From positions 31,388 through 95,387 of IMG/VR virus record IMGVR_UViG_3300044951_001239: a DNA stretch of 64,000 nucleotides. One strand, given 5' to 3'. This DNA is from a virus. Both the position numbers and the translations under genes were made by a program. Shown piece after piece: positions 31,205-39,491 of the stretch. A model generated the notes under the pieces. The model did not search any database. It saw only the letters and a program-made list of their open reading frames with translations, and had not been told where the DNA came from. The stretch's first letter is position 1, and the number at the start of each line of letters is the position of its first letter.

Positions 31205-32164
31205 ATGACATACGCACAATACGGAACAGTATCCGCAGCAGATTTTAATACTTTAGTAGGTGGAAATCCTACTACAACTGCAAACACGCTTAATGCTACT
31301 TGGGCAACAGGTGGGAGTAGTGCAGGGTATGGACAAACTGCGATTGCTAATGTCTCAGTAGGTAGTAATGTCGCTGCTGTAGGAGCATGGGCAAATTTAG
31401 TAAATGTAACTGCATCTGCGGCTTCACATCAAGGAATGGCAATCACCTCAGTTACTGCACCGGTTGCAGGCGGAACAATTACATATTTGTCCGCGATACC
31501 AACCAACTTAACAACTATATATGGTAGTAGATTAAGTGCCGCTATCCAAGGTTCGACTTCTGCTAACTCTGCTAACCGTGCAACAACTTGGAACAATAAT
31601 CTAGTTGCAACTTTTACTGCTAGTTTTGCAAATGGTAATGCTGCTAGATTCTTTTTTAACTCGGGTGGCCAATTAAAATTAACATTTTCAGCTCCAACCG
31701 GTACAGCAATTGATAACTCACTAAACGCACTTGCAACTGCTGTAGGAACAGTAGTTATCTCTGCCCCTTCAAGTGGGGCAATTACAGTAGCAGCAGTTTC
31801 ATACAACGGTGTTACTAAAATAGGCGGAAGCGGAACGGTAAATGCAATATCAACTAACACGGGTTACTATGGATTAGGTACAGCTAATACACAACTGTTT
31901 AAACAACTAGTTGCTTCGGCTCCAGTAGGTTATACAAATACCAATATCAATATTCTTGCAAAAACCAATGGTACTCAGGGAACTAATCTGGATAACGGCA
32001 GCATTATTACTATATATTGCAATTGGGCAGAACTATCATCTACTGGGTTAACAGCAGCAGCGGGTGCAAACTCAATATTAACTGTTGCTTTCCCGGAAAC
32101 TACCTACCTAACATCCAATTCTTGGGGAGCAGTTACTACTACTGCTGTGGTTACAGGTACATAA
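31205..32164 (+). CDS. fibre-like virion protein
   Basis: A 319-residue all-beta, Ala/Thr/Asn/Gly-rich protein. The N-terminus (AQYGTVSAADFNTLVGG) and the central ARFFFNSGGQLKLTF motif followed by GTAIDN occur in structural proteins of T4-like phages. There is no signal peptide. It starts 9 nt after the previous fibre-like gene with an AGGATTAG ribosome site, so the two are co-transcribed. It is probably a fibre or decoration protein of the tail; the exact role is unknown. Confidence 0.6.
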   Translation: MTYAQYGTVSAADFNTLVGGNPTTTANTLNATWATGGSSAGYGQTAIANVSVGSNVAAVGAWANLVNVTASAASHQGMAITSVTAPVAGGTITYLSAIPTNLTTIYGSRLSAAIQGSTSANSANRATTWNNNLVATFTASFANGNAARFFFNSGGQLKLTFSAPTGTAIDNSLNALATAVGTVVISAPSSGAITVAAVSYNGVTKIGGSGTVNAISTNTGYYGLGTANTQLFKQLVASAPVGYTNTNINILAKTNGTQGTNLDNGSIITIYCNWAELSSTGLTAAAGANSILTVAFPETTYLTSNSWGAVTTTAVVTGT

Positions 32165-32212
32165 TTTTATGGCTATGTTATATCTATCTAAATACTCTTA
32201 TAGGAGAGTAGG

Positions 32213-32518
32213 ATGGATATCAAAAACTTACTTGCCGATTCAAAAGCAAGATTCAATCATAATTCAGCTAAAGCCTACCTGGCAGAAAAATACAAATCAA
32301 AATTAATTGTGGCTGAACAAGGTGGGTTATGGAAAGCCGACGCCGAAACTATTTTATTGCTCACTGGTTTTTCTTCTACTGAATTGGTTCTTATAGACAC
32401 CTTTAACAGTCCTGTTAAAGTAGATCGTCAGCAACTTTTAGAAAAACTTCAACAAATCTACGAAACTACCATGGAACAATGGTATACTGAATGGCAAGCA
32501 CTTGAGAGCAAGAGATGA
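32213..32518 (+). CDS. conserved phage protein, unknown function
   Basis: A 101-residue helical, charged protein (DIKNLLADSKARFNHNSAKA at the start; LLEKLQQIYETTMEQWYTEW near the end). A strong ribosome site (ATAGGAGAG) precedes the ATG. The stop overlaps the next gene's ATG (ATGA), coupling it to the glycosyltransferase-like genes. The helical C-terminus could be a coiled coil. It may be a fibre-assembly or accessory protein given the neighbours on both sides, but this is a guess. Confidence 0.6.
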   Translation: MDIKNLLADSKARFNHNSAKAYLAEKYKSKLIVAEQGGLWKADAETILLLTGFSSTELVLIDTFNSPVKVDRQQLLEKLQQIYETTMEQWYTEWQALESKR

Positions 32519-33327
32519 CCCGAGGTGCAATTTTATTTGCTTTTAACACAGAGAAATTTAATTATTACGAAATGGCAGAATATGCTGCTAAACGAATTAA
32601 TCACTTTCTTAATTTACCAGTAACTCTAGTTACTGATGCAGATTCATATCCAAAAGATACTAACTTTGTTTGGGACAATGTAATCAAAATAACACCTGAC
32701 AAAAGCAATACTCGTGTCTGGGGCACTTGGATTAATAAGGGTAGATGGCAAGCATATGAATTCGCCCCATATGATGAAACATTGTTATTGGATGTTGATT
32801 ATATAGTAAACTCATCAAATTTGTTAAAGATATTTGATTTCTACGATGATTTTTGCTGCCATAATACTATTGATTTCTTGATGCAGCCTAACGCAGAGCA
32901 AGAAAAAATAAGTCATTATGGATATAACTCTCTTTGGGCCACTGTAGTTGCGTTCAAAAAAACCAACAAAGTTAAAAATATCTTTAACTGTATGAAGATG
33001 GTACAAAATAATTATGAATTTTATATGAATCTGCATTCATTCAATACGGGTATCTATAGAAATGATTATGCATTGACTATCGCATTAAATATTATTAATG
33101 GGCATTTAACTGATACCCGTGATTTTATCCCCTGGAATTTATTACATATAGGAAGCAATACACAGATATATAAGTCTAATGAAGATGAATTAGATTCAGA
33201 ATTCACAGTTACCTTTGATAATTGGCAAAGAGGTAAAATTCGTAAAGAATATATAACAATTAATAATTTAGATTTCCATGTCATGGACAAAGAACTCTAT
33301 GTAGGGATTATTGAAAATGGAAAATAA
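32515..33327 (+). CDS. glycosyltransferase-like protein (GT-A type)
   Basis: A 270-residue protein with the layout of a GT-A nucleotide-sugar transferase: an N-terminal beta-alpha unit (GAILFAFNTEKFNYYEMAEY, LPVTLVTDADSYP) and a central DxD-type site in ETLLLDVDYIVNSS (residues ~86-99). No signal peptide or membrane segment, so it should act in the cytoplasm. It overlaps the upstream gene by an ATGA junction and the next gene by 11 nt. Enzyme class is inferred from fold-like patterns; donor and acceptor are unknown. It is the first of a long run of glycan genes behind the fibre genes. Confidence 0.6.
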   Translation: MTRGAILFAFNTEKFNYYEMAEYAAKRINHFLNLPVTLVTDADSYPKDTNFVWDNVIKITPDKSNTRVWGTWINKGRWQAYEFAPYDETLLLDVDYIVNSSNLLKIFDFYDDFCCHNTIDFLMQPNAEQEKISHYGYNSLWATVVAFKKTNKVKNIFNCMKMVQNNYEFYMNLHSFNTGIYRNDYALTIALNIINGHLTDTRDFIPWNLLHIGSNTQIYKSNEDELDSEFTVTFDNWQRGKIRKEYITINNLDFHVMDKELYVGIIENGK

Positions 33328-34078
33328 TAAAGGCTTTGTGATAATGGCGCAGGGAGATAGCTATGTGAAATGCGCCCAGGCTTTGGAACTTAGTATTAAA
33401 CAAGTAATGCCCAATGCCAATGTTACTATTATAACAACCGAAATGTTACCACATGGTGATCAGTGCCCTGATATATTTTGGAAATTACAAAACGATTGGC
33501 AAGTCTATGAAGCTAGTCCATATGAATATACAATCAAGTTAGAAGCAGACATGTATATCCCTAGATCAATTGAATATTGGTTTGATTCATTGAAAGATAG
33601 AGATGTGGTGATATGCACTAAAGTAAAAAACTTTATGCAAGAGGATTCTACTGTGAAATTTTATCGTAAATTTATTATTGATAATAAGTTACCAAATACA
33701 TATAACGGGATTACCTATTTTAAGAAATCACAGTTGGCTCAACAATTTTTTGAAACAACTAGAACTATTTGGGAAAATTGGAAAGAGGTACGAGACACCC
33801 TACAATGCAATGTAAATGAGCTTGCTACTACTGATTGGGTATATGCAATCGCTTCTCACATAATAGGAGTGGAAAAAACTACACTTCCGCAATTTGAACC
33901 AATGACAATGATTCACATGAAGCAGCACATCAATAATACTCCCTCAGAGGATTGGACAGATATATTCACCACTGAGATCCTACCCCATACTATTCGTGTT
34001 AACACTATTCCTCAATTGTATCCATTTCACTATCATGTGAAGCACTTTGCAAATACTATATTGGAGAATCTGAAATGA
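33317..34078 (+). CDS. glycosyltransferase-like protein
   Basis: A 253-residue protein starting NKGFVIMAQGDSYVKCAQAL, a Rossmann-type opening. A likely metal/nucleotide site lies in YTIKLEADMYIPRS (EADMY in place of DxD). The ATG at 33317 is preferred over an in-frame TTG at 33311. The overall plan (N-terminal nucleotide-binding half, C-terminal acceptor half with conserved His and Trp) parallels the preceding gene, so the pair may be diverged paralogues. It is coupled to the next gene by ATGA. Function inferred, not demonstrated by a diagnostic motif. Confidence 0.55.
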   Translation: MENNKGFVIMAQGDSYVKCAQALELSIKQVMPNANVTIITTEMLPHGDQCPDIFWKLQNDWQVYEASPYEYTIKLEADMYIPRSIEYWFDSLKDRDVVICTKVKNFMQEDSTVKFYRKFIIDNKLPNTYNGITYFKKSQLAQQFFETTRTIWENWKEVRDTLQCNVNELATTDWVYAIASHIIGVEKTTLPQFEPMTMIHMKQHINNTPSEDWTDIFTTEILPHTIRVNTIPQLYPFHYHVKHFANTILENLK

Positions 34079-34419
34079 CAGAGGATACAGATAATTCTAT
34101 GTTTGTTTGGAATGCGCCGGTTATCGTAAAGCCCGAATTTAGATTGTATTATGATGATTTAGGTAGTATAATATGTTATTCAGGTGATAACTTAGAAGGT
34201 AACTATGTAGTAATTGATGCTCAAACTTTTGCTGAGGGCAGATATGATCTAAGAATAATCGATGGCAAAGTTATCAAAAATTCTACTCACGCAACTATCG
34301 TTAGATTGACACTCAGTATTACTGGAACTTTATGCGCTGCCGAAGACCTAAGTGTTATTGTATCTGAAGAAGATGCAGTGGAAAAACAATATTGGAAATT
34401 AACTGTTTATGAATTTTGA
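34075..34419 (+). CDS. conserved phage protein, unknown function
   Basis: A 114-residue acidic, beta-rich protein (NAPVIVKPEFRLYYDDLGSI, then GNYVVIDAQTFAEGRYDLRI). There is no recognisable catalytic motif or transmembrane segment. It starts by ATGA overlap with the glycosyltransferase-like gene and is the last gene before a terminator-like hairpin, so it closes this operon. It could be a small structural or accessory protein. Confidence 0.55.
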   Translation: MTEDTDNSMFVWNAPVIVKPEFRLYYDDLGSIICYSGDNLEGNYVVIDAQTFAEGRYDLRIIDGKVIKNSTHATIVRLTLSITGTLCAAEDLSVIVSEEDAVEKQYWKLTVYEF

Positions 34420-34461
34420 TGATTGCTTTCTTGCTATGCGAGCGTGACCAACTGAGCATTG

Positions 34462-34491
34462 ACTAGCGGTAGGAATGGCTAGTTTCTTTTT
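34462..34491 (+). terminator. intrinsic terminator
   Basis: A 6-bp stem (ACTAGC/GCTAGT) with a 10-nt loop, followed directly by TTCTTTTT. It sits 42 nt after the end of the plus-strand operon and 31 nt before the stop of the convergent minus-strand gene, a sensible place to end plus-strand transcription. Confidence 0.6.
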
Positions 34492-34522
34492 GACAAGGAG
34501 TTCTATGCTTTGCCTGATATAT

Positions 34523-35158
34523 TTAGTAAGAACCGGACCCCTGCGGATCGACTATCCACGGATCGACGATCACTATTTGATTACCGCGCATCATATAGTT
34601 GCAACCGTGATGTAGATCCAATCCCCATCCATGCTTGTTACCAATCGTGTTAATCTCTAGTACTGTATTAAACAGTGTAGGATCTTTAACCCACGGTGTG
34701 GTTGTGACAAATTTAGTGCCCATCTCTTGTGCAACGATACGCTTAAAGGTTGCATAACTACGACCCTCAGTGATTGCCAAGTCAATTTGCTCAAGTAACT
34801 CCTTAATCTCCTCATCGGGGATTTCTGAAAGTTTTTCCATTTTAATCTGGAGATACATCTGCTTACTTCCTAGTGGATATTCAAAGCCAATCCAATCGCT
34901 GAAATGCGGAATGTAAGGGTTACTAGCATGTGACTTGCAGTAAATGGTCCAAGCCTTGAACATTTTATGATCTTCCGTAAATCCTTCTTGACCTTCTTGT
35001 GTACCGAAAATCTTTAGGATGTTGCCTTCCGGCGACTTCCATGTAGTTTGATCTCTACCTTCTCCCGAAGGACTGTATTTTAATGCAATTAAGTGAGCAC
35101 GTATGCCCGGATGTGTATAGCTACGCTCTTGTAGTTCACTGAATTCATGTAAGCGCAT
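34523..35158 (-). CDS. protein-kinase-fold-like phage protein
   Basis: A 211-residue protein beginning MRLHEFSEL, a start common among phage accessory proteins. The C-terminal half carries a sequence that looks like a kinase catalytic core: HGWGLDLHHGCNYMMRGNQI (about residues 176-195), then VIVDPW. This resembles the HxDLxxxN loop followed by a DP/DFG-like metal site in aminoglycoside-kinase-like and phage kinase-like proteins. A classical Gly-rich loop is not obvious. It is transcribed against its neighbours, convergent with the first glycan operon and divergent from the second. Kinase activity is inference; the fold could be a degenerate regulator. Confidence 0.5.
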   Translation of the reverse strand: MRLHEFSELQERSYTHPGIRAHLIALKYSPSGEGRDQTTWKSPEGNILKIFGTQEGQEGFTEDHKMFKAWTIYCKSHASNPYIPHFSDWIGFEYPLGSKQMYLQIKMEKLSEIPDEEIKELLEQIDLAITEGRSYATFKRIVAQEMGTKFVTTTPWVKDPTLFNTVLEINTIGNKHGWGLDLHHGCNYMMRGNQIVIVDPWIVDPQGSGSY

Positions 35159-35185
35159 GGATAATTTCAGGTGTTACTTTTGCTC

Positions 35186-35203
35186 TATAAATAATGCTAT
35201 AAT
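35186..35203 (+). promoter_or_regulatory. overlapping late-type and sigma70-type promoter motifs
   Basis: TATAAATA (35186-35193), an exact late-promoter match, is followed by TATAAT (35198-35203). The -35 region for the latter is weak (TTACTT). This lies in the 95-nt divergent gap and can serve the plus-strand operon that starts at 35254. Confidence 0.45.
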
Positions 35204-35253
35204 AAGTAGCTGTATACTTGTTTTCTAAAAATTTCATAAAGGGTTTCTAAAAA

Positions 35254-36204
35254 ATGAACAACGATATTGTTTGTATTGCTGATCTATCAACTATTTATCT
35301 AAGTTATGACGAACCACAGAAAGAAGAATTTTGGCTCAAAATTAAAAATATGATTCCATGGGCTGTGCGTGTTGATGGAATTAAAGGTAGTGATGCAGCA
35401 CACAAAGCAGCAGGTGAAGCTAGTGATACTGAAAGATTTATCCTAATTGACGGTGATAATATGCCCGAAGAAAGTTTCTTCAATATGCAATTAGATTTTA
35501 CCGACAAAGATTCTAAATTCAAACTGGCACAATATCGTTGGAAAGCTATCAATAGTATCAATGGGTTGAGATATGGTAATGGTGGGCTGAGTAGTTGGAC
35601 AAAGACTTATGTTGCTAATATGAAAACACACGAAAATCAAACAGACGGTGATATAACACGGGTAGCTGATTTTTGCTTAGATAGTACTGACAGCTTGTAT
35701 TGGTCAATGCACGATTGTTATTCTACCACTTATCCTAATTATACTCCGTTTCAAGCGTGGCGTGCTGGATTCCGAGAAGGAGTAAAAATGGTTCTTGATA
35801 AAGGAGCCAAGACTGATATCAACACATTCAAAGAAACTACTGCAACTCGTAACCTCAACAATTTAACAATATGGCAAAATGTAGGTGCAGATGTTGAGAA
35901 TGGAATGTGGGCTATTTATGGAGCACGATTGGGAACATATATGACTATGTTAACTGATTGGGACCACACTAATGTACAATGGTTTGATAACTATATTGTA
36001 TTGTGGGAAGAACATAAGCATAGAGATCCAGAATGTGCAGCGACCGAGATAGGTGAAGTTTTACATGCCAAACTTGGATTGCCCATGTGTGTGTTGGGCA
36101 AAGAACAAAGTAAATTCTTCAAGCGACACTATAATGCTGATAAGTATAATATTGGGCCATTAGTAACAGAGATGGATGTAATAAGAAAGATTGAAGGTTG
36201 GTGA
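35254..36204 (+). CDS. glycosyltransferase-like protein, same family as the C-terminus of the 1,529-aa repeat protein
   Basis: A 316-residue protein. The N-terminal half has AVRVDGIKGSDAAHKAAGEA followed by RFILIDGDNMPEESFF, a Rossmann-like region ending in a DGD metal/nucleotide site (residues ~63-69). The second half includes INGLRYGNGG and AWRAGFREGVKM. Equivalent segments ([40 protein letters not shown]) occur at the C-terminus of the protein at 47696-52285, so the two share a domain. The ribosome site is AAAGGG. Its stop overlaps the next start (TGATG). Transferase activity is inferred from the DxD-type site. Confidence 0.6.
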   Translation: MNNDIVCIADLSTIYLSYDEPQKEEFWLKIKNMIPWAVRVDGIKGSDAAHKAAGEASDTERFILIDGDNMPEESFFNMQLDFTDKDSKFKLAQYRWKAINSINGLRYGNGGLSSWTKTYVANMKTHENQTDGDITRVADFCLDSTDSLYWSMHDCYSTTYPNYTPFQAWRAGFREGVKMVLDKGAKTDINTFKETTATRNLNNLTIWQNVGADVENGMWAIYGARLGTYMTMLTDWDHTNVQWFDNYIVLWEEHKHRDPECAATEIGEVLHAKLGLPMCVLGKEQSKFFKRHYNADKYNIGPLVTEMDVIRKIEGW

Positions 36205-37775
36205 TGAAAAAATTAAATGATGTAATTTGGATAAAGAATAATTCCGGTGATATTGTTTCTAATAAAGAAAATATACAAACTGTAAAAAATCTATTAAATG
36301 ATACTGGATGTGGGTTTTGTTTAGCAAAGTTTACACAGGTTACTATGCATTTGGGTACTGGATTGGTACATTCATGTCATCACCCAAAAGCACATATTGT
36401 GCCATTAGAAGAATTAGAGAATAATCCAGCTGCATTGTTTAACACAAGCAAGTTAAAAGAAGCACGAAAAGAAATGTTGTCCGGTGAGAAACCAAGTGAG
36501 TGTGATTATTGCTGGCGAATGGAAGATAGAAATAGTCCAAGTGATAGATACTTCAAGAGCCTTGAGGACTGGGCATTGTCAAGCCATGACATGGTGCTTG
36601 AAAACGGACATGAGATTGACTATTATCCTACTTACTTAGAAGTTGATTTTAGTAATGTGTGTAACTTTAGCTGTGTCTATTGCGGCCCCGAGTACAGTAG
36701 TATTTGGGTAGAAGATTTAAAAAGAAACGGCCCAGTTAAGGTACTAGACAACACCAGCAAGGTACAATGGGTACAGGGCTGGCAAGACTTAGATGCTATA
36801 GCGTACAAGAATAGAGAACATAATCCATATGTTGACGCATTTTGGAAATGGTTCCCCGATGCATATAAGAAACTTAAGTTCTATCGTATTACTGGCGGAG
36901 AGCCATTGTTAAGTAAAGAAACATTTAGAAGCATTGATTGGCTGATTGAGAATCCAAATTCTGAATTAGATTTCAGTATAAATAGTAACATGGGTGTACC
37001 AGACAAGTTATGGTATTCATTTTTAGACAAGATAAAAGTATTAGTAAATGGAAAGTATGTTAAGAAGTTTACATTGTTTACAAGTGTTGATGCTTGGGGA
37101 GAGAAAGCCGAATATCTACGCCCGGGGTTAGATTTTGAATTATTCAAAAAACGATATGAAGAAGTCTTGCAAATTGGTGGGGTAAGATGCGTAATCATGT
37201 GTACATTTAACTTATTAAGTGTTACTAGTATACAACAGTTATTAGAATGGCAATCTGATTTGCGAAGCAAATACAATGTTGACAGAGAACTATTACAGTT
37301 AGAAACTCAATTTGGTTTTAATCTAGGTGGAGAAATTTCTCATACTGAAAGAAACAAATTATCCGGAGAGCATTTTGCTATAGTCGGCATTGATATTCCC
37401 TATTTACGCCATCCTCAATGTTTAGATGCTCATTTTTCAGATAAGAATTTGATTGAGCAATACTTAGTCCCGGCAATTAACTTTATGTCAAAAAATACAG
37501 GAAGTTCACATTGGGGATTGCATCAAGGTTACGAGTCATATGAAGTTGAAAAAATGAAAAGAATTGTATTTGACGTACTTCATTTTAACTCAATACATGA
37601 TGAAAAAAATCCAGTTGTAGTTGAAGGCAGAGCAAAGTTTTATGATTTTGTTAACGACATGGATAGACGCCATAACAAGAATTTTCTAGAAGTTTTTCCT
37701 GAGTTTAAATCATTTTATGAAAAATGTAGACAAAATAAAAATGACATATTAAAAGAAGAACATAAACTACCATGA
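36204..37775 (+). CDS. radical SAM protein of the phage glycan cluster
   Basis: A 523-residue protein with the radical SAM CX3CX2C motif (C153-N-F-S-C157-V-Y-C160) that holds the SAM-binding [4Fe-4S] cluster. A GGEPLL motif follows near residue 231, as expected in this superfamily. Upstream lie additional Cys/His residues (CGFCLAKF, SCHHPKAH, ECDYCWRM) that could bind a second metal centre. I chose the ATG at 36204, overlapping the previous stop, over in-frame TTG/GTG codons just before it. Its setting among glycosyltransferase-like genes suggests radical modification of a sugar or peptide, but substrate and product are unknown. Confidence 0.85.
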   Translation: MKKLNDVIWIKNNSGDIVSNKENIQTVKNLLNDTGCGFCLAKFTQVTMHLGTGLVHSCHHPKAHIVPLEELENNPAALFNTSKLKEARKEMLSGEKPSECDYCWRMEDRNSPSDRYFKSLEDWALSSHDMVLENGHEIDYYPTYLEVDFSNVCNFSCVYCGPEYSSIWVEDLKRNGPVKVLDNTSKVQWVQGWQDLDAIAYKNREHNPYVDAFWKWFPDAYKKLKFYRITGGEPLLSKETFRSIDWLIENPNSELDFSINSNMGVPDKLWYSFLDKIKVLVNGKYVKKFTLFTSVDAWGEKAEYLRPGLDFELFKKRYEEVLQIGGVRCVIMCTFNLLSVTSIQQLLEWQSDLRSKYNVDRELLQLETQFGFNLGGEISHTERNKLSGEHFAIVGIDIPYLRHPQCLDAHFSDKNLIEQYLVPAINFMSKNTGSSHWGLHQGYESYEVEKMKRIVFDVLHFNSIHDEKNPVVVEGRAKFYDFVNDMDRRHNKNFLEVFPEFKSFYEKCRQNKNDILKEEHKLP

Positions 37776-38548
37776 GAGTGGCATTATGTATTAGTGGACA
37801 GCCTAGGACATGGGAAAAATGTTATCAAAATTGGATAGATAACATTATGCCCGGGATAGAAAAAGATTTGTTCTTTCATTTATGGGATTATAATTCATTA
37901 CCTAGTATAATTAATACTATTCCGGGTGCACCAAAAAATTATAATAAAAAAATATCCGAAGATGAGAAAAATCTAATTATAGATAGATTACAGCCAAAAA
38001 AGCATAAATTTGATAATAAAGAAATTCCCAATCGAAGTAATGATCCTAGTTTTATTAATGAATTTGTGAAAACTCCCCTAGGATGGTGGTGCCGAGGACA
38101 ATATTATAGTTTATGGTATTCTTCACAACTCAAGCGACAATACGAATTAGAAAATAACTTTGAGTATGATATAGTATTTAGAGTGAGAACTGATTTACTT
38201 TTCACCGCACCGGTTATAGTTCCTGAAAAACTTGAGTATAATTCAATATATTCTACAAACAATGGATGGATGGAAAATATTGGTACATTTATGATAGGCG
38301 ATACTTTTTATTTTACAGATAGTTTTACCTACGACCAAATATCTCAGTTTATACATGGATTAAACTTTATTGATGCATATAATGTAGTTGGACCTAATAT
38401 AACTTTTCAACCACCTGAAGTAGGGTTTTATCCTTTTGTCAGGTCACTTGGAATAAAAAACATAAATTCACTTCAGAATTTTAAAATAGCAAGAACGCAA
38501 GAATATCTTGATATTAAGAAGGAGTTAAATTCTTTTGAAACCTTATAA
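37772..38548 (+). CDS. SGQPRT-type protein, glycosyltransferase-like (paralogue 1 of 3)
   Basis: A 258-residue protein opening with MRVALCISGQPRTWEKCYQN. The same opening recurs in the next two genes. The middle contains QLKRQYELENNFEYDIVFRV followed by RTDLLF, where an RxD replaces DxD and would bind the nucleotide-sugar metal. This pattern is seen in uncharacterised transferase-like proteins of large phages and glycan loci. It is joined to the radical SAM gene by an ATGA overlap. Function inferred. Confidence 0.55.
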   Translation: MRVALCISGQPRTWEKCYQNWIDNIMPGIEKDLFFHLWDYNSLPSIINTIPGAPKNYNKKISEDEKNLIIDRLQPKKHKFDNKEIPNRSNDPSFINEFVKTPLGWWCRGQYYSLWYSSQLKRQYELENNFEYDIVFRVRTDLLFTAPVIVPEKLEYNSIYSTNNGWMENIGTFMIGDTFYFTDSFTYDQISQFIHGLNFIDAYNVVGPNITFQPPEVGFYPFVRSLGIKNINSLQNFKIARTQEYLDIKKELNSFETL

Positions 38549-39491
38549 TATTGCAGTTTGCTTAAGCGGTGAGCCAAGAACGTGGCAACATACCGCCACT
38601 GCCATTAAACATTTCTTTAGTAGTGATGTTAATAATTATAAATTTTTTGGACATACTTGGAATAACAGTTATTATAAAAAAGAACACCGATATTCTAGGA
38701 AATCGCTCATTAATTCTTTAAAATCATCTAATGTGACACAAGATCATGTAGTAAATAAATTTAAAAATTATAATACTCAATTTGCTAAAAGTTGGCAAGA
38801 TGACTATGATAACAAAACTCTAGCAGATAACTTAATTGATACGTTTGGTATGACCGATATACTAGTGGAAGATAAAAAAGTTGTGTCTGATGTGTGTGAT
38901 TCATTAGATTTGATTTATCCAGAGTTTGTTGCTAAATTTGATAAAGAAAATAGTGCAAATCAAAGAAAACCTGTAGTTTGGTCTCATATGTCGTATAGCA
39001 AGATGAGAGCAAATTCACTAAAAACACAATATGAATTAGAAAACGAAATTCAATTTGATGTTGTAGTTAGTGCAAGATTTGATGTGTGCTATCCACCGAC
39101 AGAAAAGTTTGATCATTGGTTGCAACAACATGGTACTATATTACCGACAGCTATATACGGAGAAACTCATTATTTTCCAAATGAATATTTTTTGCCGCAT
39201 ATTAATGATGTTATATATTTTGGCAATAGCAGAATTATGAATGTAGTTGACAATTTTTATAGATACTTTGTATCGGGTAAATTTTGGGAAATGCTTGATG
39301 AAAATTATAATGATTGCGCTCTTAAGAGTTGTGGGTATAATGTTAATTTGTACCAATGGTTAACTATTAAAAATATTTTAATTAAAAACATTAATATACC
39401 CCATACAGTTTTTAGAAAAACGGCAACAAATTTAACATGGCCAACCGACTGGAATGAAATTGTTAATGCTAATAGGATTTTATTTCAATGA
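38535..39491 (+). CDS. SGEPRT-type protein, glycosyltransferase-like (paralogue 2 of 3), TTG start
   Basis: A 318-residue paralogue of the previous gene: IAVCLSGEPRTWQHTATAIK at the start, then the shared LKTQYELENEIQFDVVVSAR followed by FDVCYPP. The start appears to be TTG at 38535, because a strong AAGGAG lies 10 nt upstream and no ATG is available before the family motif. It overlaps the previous stop by 14 nt and the next start by ATGA. The duplicated family in tandem suggests sequential transfers onto one glycan; donors are unknown. Confidence 0.55.
   Translation: MKPYNIAVCLSGEPRTWQHTATAIKHFFSSDVNNYKFFGHTWNNSYYKKEHRYSRKSLINSLKSSNVTQDHVVNKFKNYNTQFAKSWQDDYDNKTLADNLIDTFGMTDILVEDKKVVSDVCDSLDLIYPEFVAKFDKENSANQRKPVVWSHMSYSKMRANSLKTQYELENEIQFDVVVSARFDVCYPPTEKFDHWLQQHGTILPTAIYGETHYFPNEYFLPHINDVIYFGNSRIMNVVDNFYRYFVSGKFWEMLDENYNDCALKSCGYNVNLYQWLTIKNILIKNINIPHTVFRKTATNLTWPTDWNEIVNANRILFQ

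Noticed and set aside
30103-31860. Two long minus-strand frames opposite the fibre-like genes
   Set aside because: Their Val/Pro/Ala-rich products are the usual antisense reading of Thr/Asn/Gly-rich fibre repeats, and there is no promoter or ribosome site for them.
34420-34522. Possible tRNA or small RNA in the intergenic gap
   Set aside because: Only a terminator-type hairpin is present; no cloverleaf or T-arm can be drawn.
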